This document shows positions 12,825-19,439 of a DNA stretch of 19,439 nt, one piece after another. The DNA lies in the NCBI GenBank assembly GCA_041694275.1, contig JASMTQ010000083.1:1-19439 (forward strand), read 5' to 3'. The notes below the pieces were generated by a model. It saw only the letters and a program-made list of their open reading frames with translations, ran no database searches and had not been told where the DNA came from. How positions within the stretch are numbered: the first letter of the stretch is position 1; each line of letters opens with the position of its first letter. This DNA is from M55B118 sp041694275 (GTDB lineage: Bacteria; Bacillota_I; Bacilli_A; Izemoplasmatales; Izemoplasmataceae). The translations under genes were made by a program, and so were the position numbers.

Positions 12825-14375
12825 TTATTCGTTAGAAGACACTTGGTCCTTCCCTTGTTTTTTGGCTTTGTAAAGTGCCGTGTCAGCTTCCTGAATGAGT
12901 GTGTCCAAAGATGTGTTTTTATCCACATGCGTGGTGAGGCCTAAGGATATGGTGATCGGGGCGCCTTCTTTCGTTTTTACATTGTTTTTGATCGCTTGCC
13001 TGATTTTTTCTGCGACCTTAAGAGCCGCTTCCCTGTTTGTATCAGGAAGCGCGATGAGAAACTCCTCGCCGCCCCACCGACCAATGATGTCGGATTGACG
13101 CAAGGTGTTTTCGAACGTTTTAGCCATATCTCTTAAAACCCTGTCCCCTTCCATGTGGCCGAAGGTGTCGTTGACCTCCTTGAAATCGTCGATATCTATC
13201 ATGATGACGCTAAGTCTTGATTCGTTGCGTTTCGCATTGTTCAAAAGGGCTTCTACCTGTGCGGTAAAATAAAGCCTGTTCGCAAGCCCTGTCAAAGGAT
13301 CGTTTCTTGACAGAGTCCGCAGTTTCGCTCTGCTTTTTGCCGATACGCCCAGGAATATGAACAGCGAAGCGAAAAAGAGACTGATAAGCAGCAGATTGAT
13401 TCTGTTTTCATTGATGAGCTCCGTATAATGCGGATCTTCATGCAGGGTGAAAAGATAGCCCACATGCTCCCCTTCAAAATTTTTGATGCTGATGAAGTGC
13501 ATCAAGTAATCACAATCATCGCAGTTAAGGGCGTATGAAAAGGATGTTTCCTTTGCGATGGACGTTTCTATGTTCGGTTTTACATTCAAGAAAAACCGTT
13601 CGAGTTCCAAGCCACTGAAATGATATCTGCGATGACGAAACGCTTCAAAGACTTCAGTGTCTCTCAAGTAGGCGTCACTGAGTGAACTCTTCGTGTAATT
13701 CGTTTTATAATCCTGAAAGACATTGTCATTGACTATAGAGGCCTTCATGATGAAAAAGGCGTCTTCACTTGGCGCGACCGTGTAAAGAGAATCCAGTACG
13801 GCTTCATAGGAAACTGAGATTTCGACACTGCCAAGATGGGTGTTGTCCTTGAAAAGAGGATAGATGAAGCGGTATCCGTTATAGATTTTACCTTCTTCAA
13901 ACCCGGATACATACACGTGCTCAGTGTTGACGATTCTAACAGATTCCCGTGCGTCAAAAAGCATGTCGCCATATAAACCTGGCGCATGGAGTCTAAGAAA
14001 GCTTTCCCCGGTTGGAAGGTGAAAGTGAAACTGTCTGAAATTGTATTTCCTTAGGACCTGGTATTCGTCCATAAGCAAGGTCTCAAGATCTTCTCTTGCC
14101 TGGTTTTTCACTTCAGTGTCGGTGCTGTTCGCATCAACCATGAGCGAAGTTACTTCATCGGTGATGAGGACTTCGCTCAGATAGTTTGAGAATACCTCAT
14201 ACCGGTTGATGGAAGCGGCAACCTGGGTTTTTGTTCTTTCTCTTTCCAGTTCAAGGTGATCATCTATGCGCTCCTGTGCCACCTGATCGGTCAACCCTAT
14301 GATAATAAGGTAAACCAGAAAAAGCGAAGCGAAAACCGCGATGGGCGCTTTATGATTTCGTATGAATGTTTTCAT
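12825..14375 (-). CDS. Membrane diguanylate cyclase with double-Cache sensor
   Basis: Makes c-di-GMP from two GTP in response to an outside signal. Counted from an upstream in-frame GTG at 14381, a first membrane helix lies at 14-30, an extracytoplasmic dCache_3-type sensor at about 40-320 (FHFHLPTGESFLRLHAPG, then YVSGFEEGKIYNGYRFIYPLF), a second helix at 327-346 and a GGDEF domain at 360-515. The active-site loop is GGEEF (437-441), with DPLTGLANR (361-369) and IDIDDFKEVND (395-405). An RQSD inhibitory I-site sits five residues before GGEEF, so product inhibition is expected. The sensor contains CDDC (287-290). I chose the ATG at 14375, because GGAGG is 6 nt upstream of it and abuts the GTG. 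It follows the macro-domain gene by 25 nt. Confidence 0.94.
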   Translation of the reverse strand: MKTFIRNHKAPIAVFASLFLVYLIIIGLTDQVAQERIDDHLELERERTKTQVAASINRYEVFSNYLSEVLITDEVTSLMVDANSTDTEVKNQAREDLETLLMDEYQVLRKYNFRQFHFHLPTGESFLRLHAPGLYGDMLFDARESVRIVNTEHVYVSGFEEGKIYNGYRFIYPLFKDNTHLGSVEISVSYEAVLDSLYTVAPSEDAFFIMKASIVNDNVFQDYKTNYTKSSLSDAYLRDTEVFEAFRHRRYHFSGLELERFFLNVKPNIETSIAKETSFSYALNCDDCDYLMHFISIKNFEGEHVGYLFTLHEDPHYTELINENRINLLLISLFFASLFIFLGVSAKSRAKLRTLSRNDPLTGLANRLYFTAQVEALLNNAKRNESRLSVIMIDIDDFKEVNDTFGHMEGDRVLRDMAKTFENTLRQSDIIGRWGGEEFLIALPDTNREAALKVAEKIRQAIKNNVKTKEGAPITISLGLTTHVDKNTSLDTLIQEADTALYKAKKQGKDQVSSNE

Positions 14376-14400
14376 GGTCACCCTCCTCTGAGTGGCTAAT

Positions 14401-14934
14401 TTATTTTGTGAGTCTTCTCAGTGCTGTTTCATGAATGTTCAAACTTATCTGGTCGTGTAATACAAAGCGAATGTGTTTTACATTCGAAAGGGCGCATAGT
14501 TTGTCGCAAATGGCTTTCATGGCAACGTCCGCGGCCTCTTCAAGCGGGTAGTTAAACGCCCCTGTTGAATGGGCTGGAAAAGCAATGCTCTTTAGCCCCT
14601 GTTGTTCAGCGACATTAAGCGCATTGACATAGCTTTTTCTTAGTAAAAGGGCTTCAGGCTTGTTGGTCCCATAGACCGGTCCGAGGACATGAATGACATA
14701 ATCATTTGGAAGATTGAAGCCTTTTGTGATGACGGCTTCACCCGGTCTGATAGGCGCAAGGGGTCTGCAGGCTTCTTCAAGCTTTTCGCCTGCCTTCTCA
14801 TGAAGGGCGCCCGCAACCCCACCACCTGGTTGAAGGGCTTGATTGGCGGCGTTGATGACGGCGTCCATATCTTTTTGACTTGCGATATCGCCTTTGATGA
14901 GTTCGATGGTGATGTTTTGAAGTGTCTTCTTCAT
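14401..14934 (-). CDS. Macro-domain protein (ADP-ribose / O-acetyl-ADP-ribose hydrolase type)
   Basis: Binds ADP-ribose and probably removes it from proteins or hydrolyses O-acetyl-ADP-ribose. The 177-aa protein is a single MacroD-type domain: GDIASQKDMDAVINAAN (15-31; Asp16, Asn28, Asn31), the glycine-rich loop QPGGGVAGALHEKAG (35-49), HVLGPVYG (82-89) and AFPAHSTGAFNYPLEEAA (118-135). All active-site residues of the class that I know are present, so activity is likely. GAGGG lies 6 nt before the ATG and is contained in a long stem (14937-14980). It has its own promoter (14955-14983) and is followed by the diguanylate cyclase gene after 25 nt, so the pair is likely an operon. Confidence 0.93.
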   Translation of the reverse strand: MKKTLQNITIELIKGDIASQKDMDAVINAANQALQPGGGVAGALHEKAGEKLEEACRPLAPIRPGEAVITKGFNLPNDYVIHVLGPVYGTNKPEALLLRKSYVNALNVAEQQGLKSIAFPAHSTGAFNYPLEEAADVAMKAICDKLCALSNVKHIRFVLHDQISLNIHETALRRLTK

Positions 14935-14936
14935 AA

Positions 14937-14980
14937 AAGTCCCTCGTCAAATCCATTATAAGCAATTTGAGGAGGGACTT
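14937..14980. promoter_or_regulatory. Long inverted repeat holding the macro gene promoter and RBS
   Basis: Arms 14937-14952 and 14965-14980 are complementary at 15 of 16 positions, with a 12-nt loop. On the minus strand one arm carries the GAGGG ribosome binding site of the macro-domain gene, and the loop carries its TATAAT. No U-run follows, so it is not a simple terminator. Confidence 0.8.
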
Positions 14981-14983
14981 CAA
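14955..14983 (-). promoter_or_regulatory. Promoter of the macro-domain/diguanylate cyclase operon
   Basis: On the minus strand, TTGAAG (14978-14983) is separated by 17 nt from TATAAT (14955-14960). The start would fall in the distal arm of the 14937-14980 inverted repeat, giving a very short leader that cannot form the stem. Confidence 0.75.
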
Positions 14984-14996
14984 AGTATTGTGGCAT

Positions 14997-15413
14997 TTAT
15001 AGTGAAAGGGTGCCTTTTTCAATGCGGTTTCTTAGGTCTTTCATATGGTTTTGAATGCGTGTTAGAGTTTTTTTGAATTCGGCTTCTTCTTTTCCTGTAG
15101 GATCGTCCAGGTTCCAGTCTTCTCTGTGGGTGACAGGGACGTATGGGCACTCCACACCACAGCCCATCGTTACAAGCACGTCGAGGGTGTCTGGAAGGTG
15201 GTCCAGGGTTTTGTTGAACTGTGTTTCTTCCATGTCGTAGCCATACTCTTTTTTGATCAGTGCGACCGCATCAGGGTTGATCCTTTTTTTAAGATGGGTG
15301 CCGGCACTGTAGGGTTCAAAGAAGTCACTGTGATCAAGCTTGGCGACGGCTTCGCTCATTTGGCTTCTGCAGCTGTTGTGGGTACAGACGAATGCGATTT
15401 TAATTTTCTTCAT
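14997..15413 (-). CDS. arsC: Thioredoxin-type arsenate reductase (low-MW phosphatase fold)
   Basis: Reduces arsenate to arsenite, with electrons from thioredoxin. The 138-aa protein has the low-molecular-weight phosphatase P-loop CTHNSCR (10-16, nucleophile Cys10) and the DDP motif in DWNLDDPTGK. The redox relay cysteines are Cys85 and Cys89 in MGCGVECPYVP, closer together than the pair in Bacillus subtilis ArsC. A phosphatase role is therefore not excluded. I chose the ATG at 15413, where AAAGGAG lies 9 nt upstream; an in-frame ATG at 15422 abuts that site. The start overlaps the end of phoR by 14 nt, so arsC is the last gene of the pst-pho operon. No arsR or arsenite exporter is in the window. 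Confidence 0.88.
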   Translation of the reverse strand: MKKIKIAFVCTHNSCRSQMSEAVAKLDHSDFFEPYSAGTHLKKRINPDAVALIKKEYGYDMEETQFNKTLDHLPDTLDVLVTMGCGVECPYVPVTHREDWNLDDPTGKEEAEFKKTLTRIQNHMKDLRNRIEKGTLSL

Positions 15414-16662
15414 GGTTTGCATCTCCTTTATGGTTCAAAGGCAGCGTCACTGTGAAACGCGAGCCTTTGTTGAGGGCACTTTCAAGATGAATGGTGCCTC
15501 CGTGTTTTTTGACGACGTTTTTGATGATGGAAAGGCCAAGGCCGCTTCCTCCGGTATCTCGGCTTCTTGCTGCGTCGACTCGGAAAAACCGTTTGAAAAT
15601 CATGGCCTGTTTGCTTTTTTCTATGCCGATGCCAGTATCTACGACGGTGATGACGTATTGATCTTCAATCGTGTGGCCCGTGATCTTCACATACCCCTGA
15701 TCGGTATAGTTGATGGCGTTTTTAATGAGATTGATGATAACCTGCCTCATTTTGGAAGGATCGAAGTGAAACTCAGCGGGATCTATGTCCTTTATGAGTG
15801 AAAGATTTTTCTCTTTGGCGATTGGACGCATGATTTCAAAGGTTTCTTCTATCAGGGCATCGATTGACGCGACTTCTTTTTTGAGTTCGTAATCGAGGCG
15901 GTCCATCTTGGAAATGATCAAAAGATCGTTAAGGATGATTTCAAGTCTGGAGGCTTCGTTTTTGATGATGCGCATGAACTCCTGTTCTTTGTCCTTGTCG
16001 ATGGGTTCGCCTCTTGTGAGAATCTCTGAGAGACCCTTGATGGCGCTAAGCGGCGTCTTCAGTTCGTGAGAAACGTCTGCGGTGAACTGTTTTTGAAACT
16101 GTTCGGCGGTTTTGAGTTGAGTGACGTCATGTACGAGCATGAGACTGCCGTAATACGTTCCTGCCTCAAAAACCGGCGTGACGATGACGTCCATGATGGC
16201 TTCCTCTTCTAAAAGGATCTGGCTGCGGATGCGGGTTTGTTTTGTTACGCCTTCTTTCACGACATCATAAAGCTTTTCATGACGGCTTAAAAAGCGCATG
16301 GGGGTTTTCAGGATGTCGTCAAAGCCAAACATCTCGTGAAACGCCTTGTTGGCAAGCTGAATGGTTCCGTAGGTATCGATGAATATGACGCCGCTTCCGA
16401 GTTCGTCAATCAATGAATAGAACTGTGTTTTTGTCTGTGTGGTTTTCGCCTGGCTCTTGTTTAATGATTTCAGCAAGTCACGCTTTTCTCTTTCCTGTTC
16501 CCTCCTGGCTTTAAAGGTGCTTCCGATGTAAGTCAGCGAATGAAAGATGCCAAGAAGCACAATCAGGATGCCTGTTAGAACGGGTATGTCAAACGTGATG
16601 TGAATGATGGCGATGGCGATGTATATGGCTGCGATGATGAAGAGATCTCTATTGGTTTTCAC
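15400..16662 (-). CDS. phoR: PhoR-type sensor histidine kinase
   Basis: Membrane sensor kinase for phosphate limitation, probably controlled through Pst and PhoU. The 420-aa protein has two close membrane helices (about 7-25 and 29-47) with almost no outside loop, so sensing is likely internal; a PAS domain (about 82-180); a HisKA domain with the phosphorylated His199 in SHELKTPL; and an HATPase domain with the N box (INLIKNAINYT, about 311-321), DTGIGIEKS and GGSGLGLSI. The start is GTG at 16662, preceded by GGAGGTGA at 7 nt. A separate extended -10 at 16681-16686 suggests extra expression of phoR-arsC. Its response regulator gene is not adjacent, which is unusual. Confidence 0.92.
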   Translation of the reverse strand: MKTNRDLFIIAAIYIAIAIIHITFDIPVLTGILIVLLGIFHSLTYIGSTFKARREQEREKRDLLKSLNKSQAKTTQTKTQFYSLIDELGSGVIFIDTYGTIQLANKAFHEMFGFDDILKTPMRFLSRHEKLYDVVKEGVTKQTRIRSQILLEEEAIMDVIVTPVFEAGTYYGSLMLVHDVTQLKTAEQFQKQFTADVSHELKTPLSAIKGLSEILTRGEPIDKDKEQEFMRIIKNEASRLEIILNDLLIISKMDRLDYELKKEVASIDALIEETFEIMRPIAKEKNLSLIKDIDPAEFHFDPSKMRQVIINLIKNAINYTDQGYVKITGHTIEDQYVITVVDTGIGIEKSKQAMIFKRFFRVDAARSRDTGGSGLGLSIIKNVVKKHGGTIHLESALNKGSRFTVTLPLNHKGDANHEEN

Positions 16663-16680
16663 TGACTCACCTCCGACACT

Positions 16681-16686
16681 ATTGTA
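16681..16686 (-). promoter_or_regulatory. Possible internal promoter for phoR-arsC
   Basis: In the 46-nt gap between phoU and phoR, the minus strand reads TGATACAAT, an extended -10 identical to the one at 12735-12740. The -35 region 17 nt upstream (GTGATT) is weak. Confidence 0.45.
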
Positions 16687-16708
16687 TCAACAAGAAAGAG
16701 AATAATCA

Positions 16709-17368
16709 CTAATTAAGCGTCAAACGTTCTCCCTTGGCAAGATAAATCACTTCTTCACCGATATTGGTGAGGTGATCGCCCGCTCTTTCAAACTGCTTGA
16801 TGACAAGCATGGCGCGTGCGGCTTCAACGGCTGTAATGCCTTCGTTTTTGCCGGCGATATCGATGAATTTCATGATCTGTTTCTGATAGATTTCATCCAC
16901 TTCACTATCTAGGTCACACACCTTGCCTGCAGCTTCCATGGATTCTTTATCAATGGCTTCTTTCATTGTGAAAAACATTTTGGAAAGGGGTTCTACGTAT
17001 GAAAGAAAGTATGATCTGAAGGTTTCGTTGTCGTGGGCTGTTTTTAAAATGTAGAGCGCATTGTTGGAAGCATAATCGCCCAGGCGCTCGAGTTCATTGG
17101 CAATCTTGATCGTTGTGATGATGGTTCTTAAATCTCTTGCGACTGGACACTGTTTTAAAATAAGCAGGTTGCCCATTTCGTTGATGGATGTTTCAAGGGC
17201 ATTTATTTTTGTATCGTTTTCAATGATTTTTCGTGCCTTTTCAAGGTCCTGGGTCCGAATGGCTGTAAACATGTCGTCATATACGTCAATAACAGCGTCC
17301 ACCATTTCCATAAGCATATCACTAAGTTCGTTCAGGCCTTCATCAAAGGCTTGTCTTAATGTCTTCAT
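16709..17368 (-). CDS. phoU: Phosphate signalling protein PhoU
   Basis: Links the Pst transporter to the PhoR kinase and keeps phosphate uptake in check. The 219-aa all-helical protein has the two PhoU repeats: the first with NELERLGDYASN (about 92-103), the second with QFERAGDHLTNIGE (about 192-205), each providing the E/DxxxD residues that bind a metal cluster. AAGGAGG lies 4 nt before the ATG. It starts 9 nt after the pstB stop, in the standard pstB-phoU order, and is followed by phoR. Confidence 0.95.
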   Translation of the reverse strand: MKTLRQAFDEGLNELSDMLMEMVDAVIDVYDDMFTAIRTQDLEKARKIIENDTKINALETSINEMGNLLILKQCPVARDLRTIITTIKIANELERLGDYASNNALYILKTAHDNETFRSYFLSYVEPLSKMFFTMKEAIDKESMEAAGKVCDLDSEVDEIYQKQIMKFIDIAGKNEGITAVEAARAMLVIKQFERAGDHLTNIGEEVIYLAKGERLTLN

Positions 17369-17377
17369 AATTCCTCC

Positions 17378-18133
17378 TTACCCGAAGCGACCGGTGATGT
17401 AGTCTTCGGTTTGTTTTTTCTTAGGCAATTGGAAAAGCGAATCGGTATCACTTGTTTCTATGAGTTCTCCCATGTAGAAGAACGCGGTGTAATCGGAAAT
17501 GCGCGCTGCCTGATGCATGGAATGGGTGACGATGATGATGGTGTAGTCTTTTTTAAGTTCCTGAAGCAGGGTTTCTATTTTTTGTGTGGCTATAGGGTCA
17601 AGGGCGCTTGTGGGTTCGTCCATCAAGATGACTTCAGGTTCCATAGCAAGTGCGCGTGCGATGCAAAGACGCTGTTGCTGCCCGCCTGAAAGAGACAGGG
17701 CGGAGGCATCCAGGCGGTCGCTTACTTCTTCAAAAAGCGCTGCTTGTTTTAAAGCCTTGTCAACAATACTATTGAGTGTGTCCTTGTCCTTGACGCCTTG
17801 TCTTTTGGGACCATACGCGACGTTGTCGAAGATGGACATTGGGAAGGGATTTGGTTTTTGAAATACCATGCCTACACTTTTTCTCAGATTGATGACGTCT
17901 GTTTGTTTGTGATAGATATCCTGGTCGTGATACTGCACTTTGCCAGATATACGGCAGACGGGGATGAGATCATTCATCCGGTTCAAGGTTCTTAGGAATG
18001 TGGATTTGCCGCACCCTGAAGGGCCTATCAAGGCAGTAATGGATTTTGGATAGAGTTCGAGATTGATATCCTTGAGCGCAATGGTCTCACCATACGCGAC
18101 TTCAAGGTTTTCTACTTTGAATGTTGGGTTCAT
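17378..18133 (-). CDS. pstB: Phosphate ABC transporter ATP-binding protein PstB
   Basis: The ATPase that drives the PstCA phosphate channel, on the cytoplasmic face. The 251-aa length is typical. Visible motifs are Walker A GPSGCGKST (37-45), the Q loop MVFQKPNPFPMSIFDNV (89-105) specific to PstB, the ABC signature LSGGQQQR (148-155), Walker B VILMDEPTSALDP with catalytic Glu173, and the switch His204. The ATG is 4 nt after the pstA stop, with AGGTGAT overlapping the pstA end, so translation is coupled. A 9-nt gap separates it from phoU. Confidence 0.97.
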   Translation of the reverse strand: MNPTFKVENLEVAYGETIALKDINLELYPKSITALIGPSGCGKSTFLRTLNRMNDLIPVCRISGKVQYHDQDIYHKQTDVINLRKSVGMVFQKPNPFPMSIFDNVAYGPKRQGVKDKDTLNSIVDKALKQAALFEEVSDRLDASALSLSGGQQQRLCIARALAMEPEVILMDEPTSALDPIATQKIETLLQELKKDYTIIIVTHSMHQAARISDYTAFFYMGELIETSDTDSLFQLPKKKQTEDYITGRFG

Positions 18134-18137
18134 GATA

Positions 18138-19331
18138 TCACCTGTTTCCTATTTTATCGAATTTTTTCGCCAGAAGTTTCACAGTTGTGTTCAATATGAG
18201 CACGATGGTGAGGATGATGACCGCAATGGTGCTTGCAAGTTCCACGTTTGCGGGTTCCGTGCTCATCAAGGTCCAGATATGGACTGCAAGCGTGGTTGCG
18301 CCGTTCGCAGGATCAACTGAATCCTTCACGGCGGTCCCCATGACGAAGATGAGCGCGGCGGATTCTCCGATAATACGCCCAATGGAGAGAAATGTGGCGG
18401 TTAAAAGGCCTGCAAGTGCGTTTGGGAGGACCACCTTGAACGTAGTCTGCACATCGTTCGCGCCAAGGGCGAGCGAGGCTTCCCTGTATTCATTCGGTAC
18501 GGCCGCAAGAGATTCTTCAGTCGTTCTTATGAGTATTGGAAGAAGGATGACGGCCATCGTCATCGCTCCGGCGTAAATACTAAGACCGTCTGCGACGTTC
18601 ATTCTTGCAGTAATCGGGATGAAGACACTCACAGCCATGAGGCCGTATACGATGGAAGGAATGCCTGTAAGCGTGTCGATGAATGAACGAATGGTTCTTG
18701 TAAGCCTTGTGTCCTTGGCGAACTCGTTGAGATAGATCGCAGAGAATATGCCAAGGGGAAGCGCCATGACAAGCGTAAGCCCTATGAGATAAAGCGTTGC
18801 GATAATCGAACCACGAATGCCTCCACCCGGTTCTATGAATATGATTTCACGAATGGTGGTGTCACTGTCGAGTCTTTCCGCCATGGAGGCTGCCCCTTCA
18901 CGGGTGAGCGAGGTAGGAGAGGCTTCATAGGAAATGCGGGTGATGACGTTGTTTTTGGTGGCTTCTATTGGTTCTCCGCTTTCCTTGTCTAGGAGGGTCT
19001 TTAATGGGGAATTGTCATCAACATATGCGATGGATATGATTGACTCACCATCCTTGTTCCGAGTGTCTTCAAGCGCAATGCCATATTTATAGGAAAAAGG
19101 ACTGTCAATGGCTTCAGGTTTTTCAAACTCCATGGTTTGATTGGGTGTTTCAAGGACTGCGTTGTATTGAACCGAGTTGTAATCGGTCACAAGTAAATCA
19201 AAGCTAAGCAAAGAAAATCCTGTAGTGAAGACGAAGTAGAAAACAATGAAAAGGGCGGACGCCGTAGTAAGTGCTGCACCTATGGTCATGCCTTTTAATG
19301 TGCCGTCAAGGACTTTTCTTTTACTGTGCAT
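18138..19331 (-). CDS. pstA: Phosphate ABC transporter permease PstA, enlarged
   Basis: One of two membrane subunits of the phosphate importer. It is about 397 aa, roughly 100 residues longer than the usual PstA. The first helix (about 17-46) is followed by an acidic, non-hydrophobic region (about 48-165), predicted outside the membrane, and only then by the five helices of the BPD_transp_1 core. The coupling loop that docks to PstB is EYREASLALGANDVQTTFKVVLP split over residues 283-305. I prefer the ATG at 19331, with an AGG 8 nt upstream; an ATG at 19337 has no room. Either start overlaps the end of pstC (11 or 17 nt). Positions are counted from the 19337 ATG. Confidence 0.93.
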   Translation of the reverse strand: MHSKRKVLDGTLKGMTIGAALTTASALFIVFYFVFTTGFSLLSFDLLVTDYNSVQYNAVLETPNQTMEFEKPEAIDSPFSYKYGIALEDTRNKDGESIISIAYVDDNSPLKTLLDKESGEPIEATKNNVITRISYEASPTSLTREGAASMAERLDSDTTIREIIFIEPGGGIRGSIIATLYLIGLTLVMALPLGIFSAIYLNEFAKDTRLTRTIRSFIDTLTGIPSIVYGLMAVSVFIPITARMNVADGLSIYAGAMTMAVILLPILIRTTEESLAAVPNEYREASLALGANDVQTTFKVVLPNALAGLLTATFLSIGRIIGESAALIFVMGTAVKDSVDPANGATTLAVHIWTLMSTEPANVELASTIAVIILTIVLILNTTVKLLAKKFDKIGNR

Positions 19332-19439
19332 GGACATTGCCTACTTTCTTCTTGAGGGTGTTCAGGGCGAAGTTCGTGATGAGTATAACCACGATGAGGA
19401 CGATTCCAAGGGAAAAGCGAATGTCATAATCTAGGCCCG
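19321..19439 (-). CDS. pstC: Phosphate ABC transporter permease PstC, C-terminal fragment (window edge)
   Basis: Thirty-nine codons plus a TAA at 19321-19323 are open to the window edge on the minus strand. The visible end includes GLDYDIRFSLGIVLIVV, a final membrane helix (about LGIVLIVVILITNFAL) and a basic tail ending NVHAQ, as in PstC. The identification depends mainly on position before pstA. The gene is cut by the window, not broken: upstream sequence, pstS and the operon promoter lie outside. Confidence 0.85.
   Translation of the reverse strand, partial: GLDYDIRFSLGIVLIVVILITNFALNTLKKKVGNVHAQ

Noticed and set aside
14376..14381. GTG start of the diguanylate cyclase at 14381
   Set aside because: The ribosome binding site GGAGG is immediately next to it; the ATG at 14375 has the proper 6-nt spacing.
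14937..14980. A terminator after arsC formed by the long inverted repeat
   Set aside because: There is no U-run after the stem, and the stem contains the promoter and ribosome site of the next gene.
1..19439. CRISPR array, prophage or toxin-antitoxin system
   Set aside because: I saw no regularly spaced repeats, no phage structural or integrase genes, and no small gene pair with toxin or antitoxin features; the only mobile element found is the group II intron.

Overview
The window looks like part of a bacterial chromosome from the low-GC Gram-positive side of the tree (Bacillota, or a free-living relative of the Mollicutes such as the Izemoplasma/Acholeplasma group; this placement is an inference). 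The support is strong AGGAGG-type ribosome binding sites, sigma-A-like promoters that often have an extended -10 (TGnTATAAT), stem-plus-U-run terminators, a lipobox lipoprotein, a Bacillus/Clostridium-style Pst-PhoU-PhoR cluster and a DUF438/hemerythrin/PAS protein. TGG encodes Trp and TGA is used as a stop, so the code is standard and reassigned-code mycoplasmas are excluded.

Layout. (1) 1-1835, minus: a group IIC intron (ribozyme plus reverse transcriptase/maturase), whose 5' end sits directly behind the terminator of the tRNA genes; its 3' end runs off the left edge. (2) 1873-2033, minus: two tandem, closely related tRNA-Arg genes (anticodons CCU and CCG). (3) 2103-4045, minus: M29 aminopeptidase coupled to a transglutaminase-like protein. 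(4) 4143-4803, minus: small exported protein overlapping a heavy-metal-associated (HMA) domain protein. (5) 4910-4982, minus: tRNA-Ala(GGC). (6) 5029-6971, minus: rubrerythrin-like/CCC1 membrane transporter and a membrane-anchored glycerophosphodiester phosphodiesterase. (7) 7079-8203, plus: glycerate kinase. (8) 8247-10382, minus: EamA transporter and a DUF438-hemerythrin-PAS protein. (9) 10502-11431, plus: lipoprotein trypsin-like protease with an unusual beta-repeat module. (10) 11458-12707, minus: TetR regulator flanked by two small membrane proteins. (11) 12825-14934, minus: macro-domain protein and a dCache-GGDEF diguanylate cyclase. (12) 14997-19439, minus: pstC(partial)-pstA-pstB-phoU-phoR-arsC, a phosphate uptake and sensing operon that ends in a thioredoxin-type arsenate reductase.

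How the genes work together. The right-hand 4.4 kb is the clearest functional unit: Pst imports phosphate (and inevitably some arsenate), PhoU and PhoR report on transporter state, and ArsC reduces arsenate. No phoP/phoB response regulator lies between phoU and phoR; it must be elsewhere. The rest is a set of short, mostly minus-strand operons for metal, redox and envelope functions, separated by recognisable terminators and promoters.

I did not find a clearly new multi-gene system. The most notable points are the group IIC intron insertion behind the tRNA terminator, a 16-bp stem that holds both the promoter and ribosome binding site of the macro-domain gene, the InlB-type repeat fused to the lipoprotein protease, the arsC coupling to phoR, the enlarged PstA, and a 15-bp word shared upstream of two envelope-protein genes.
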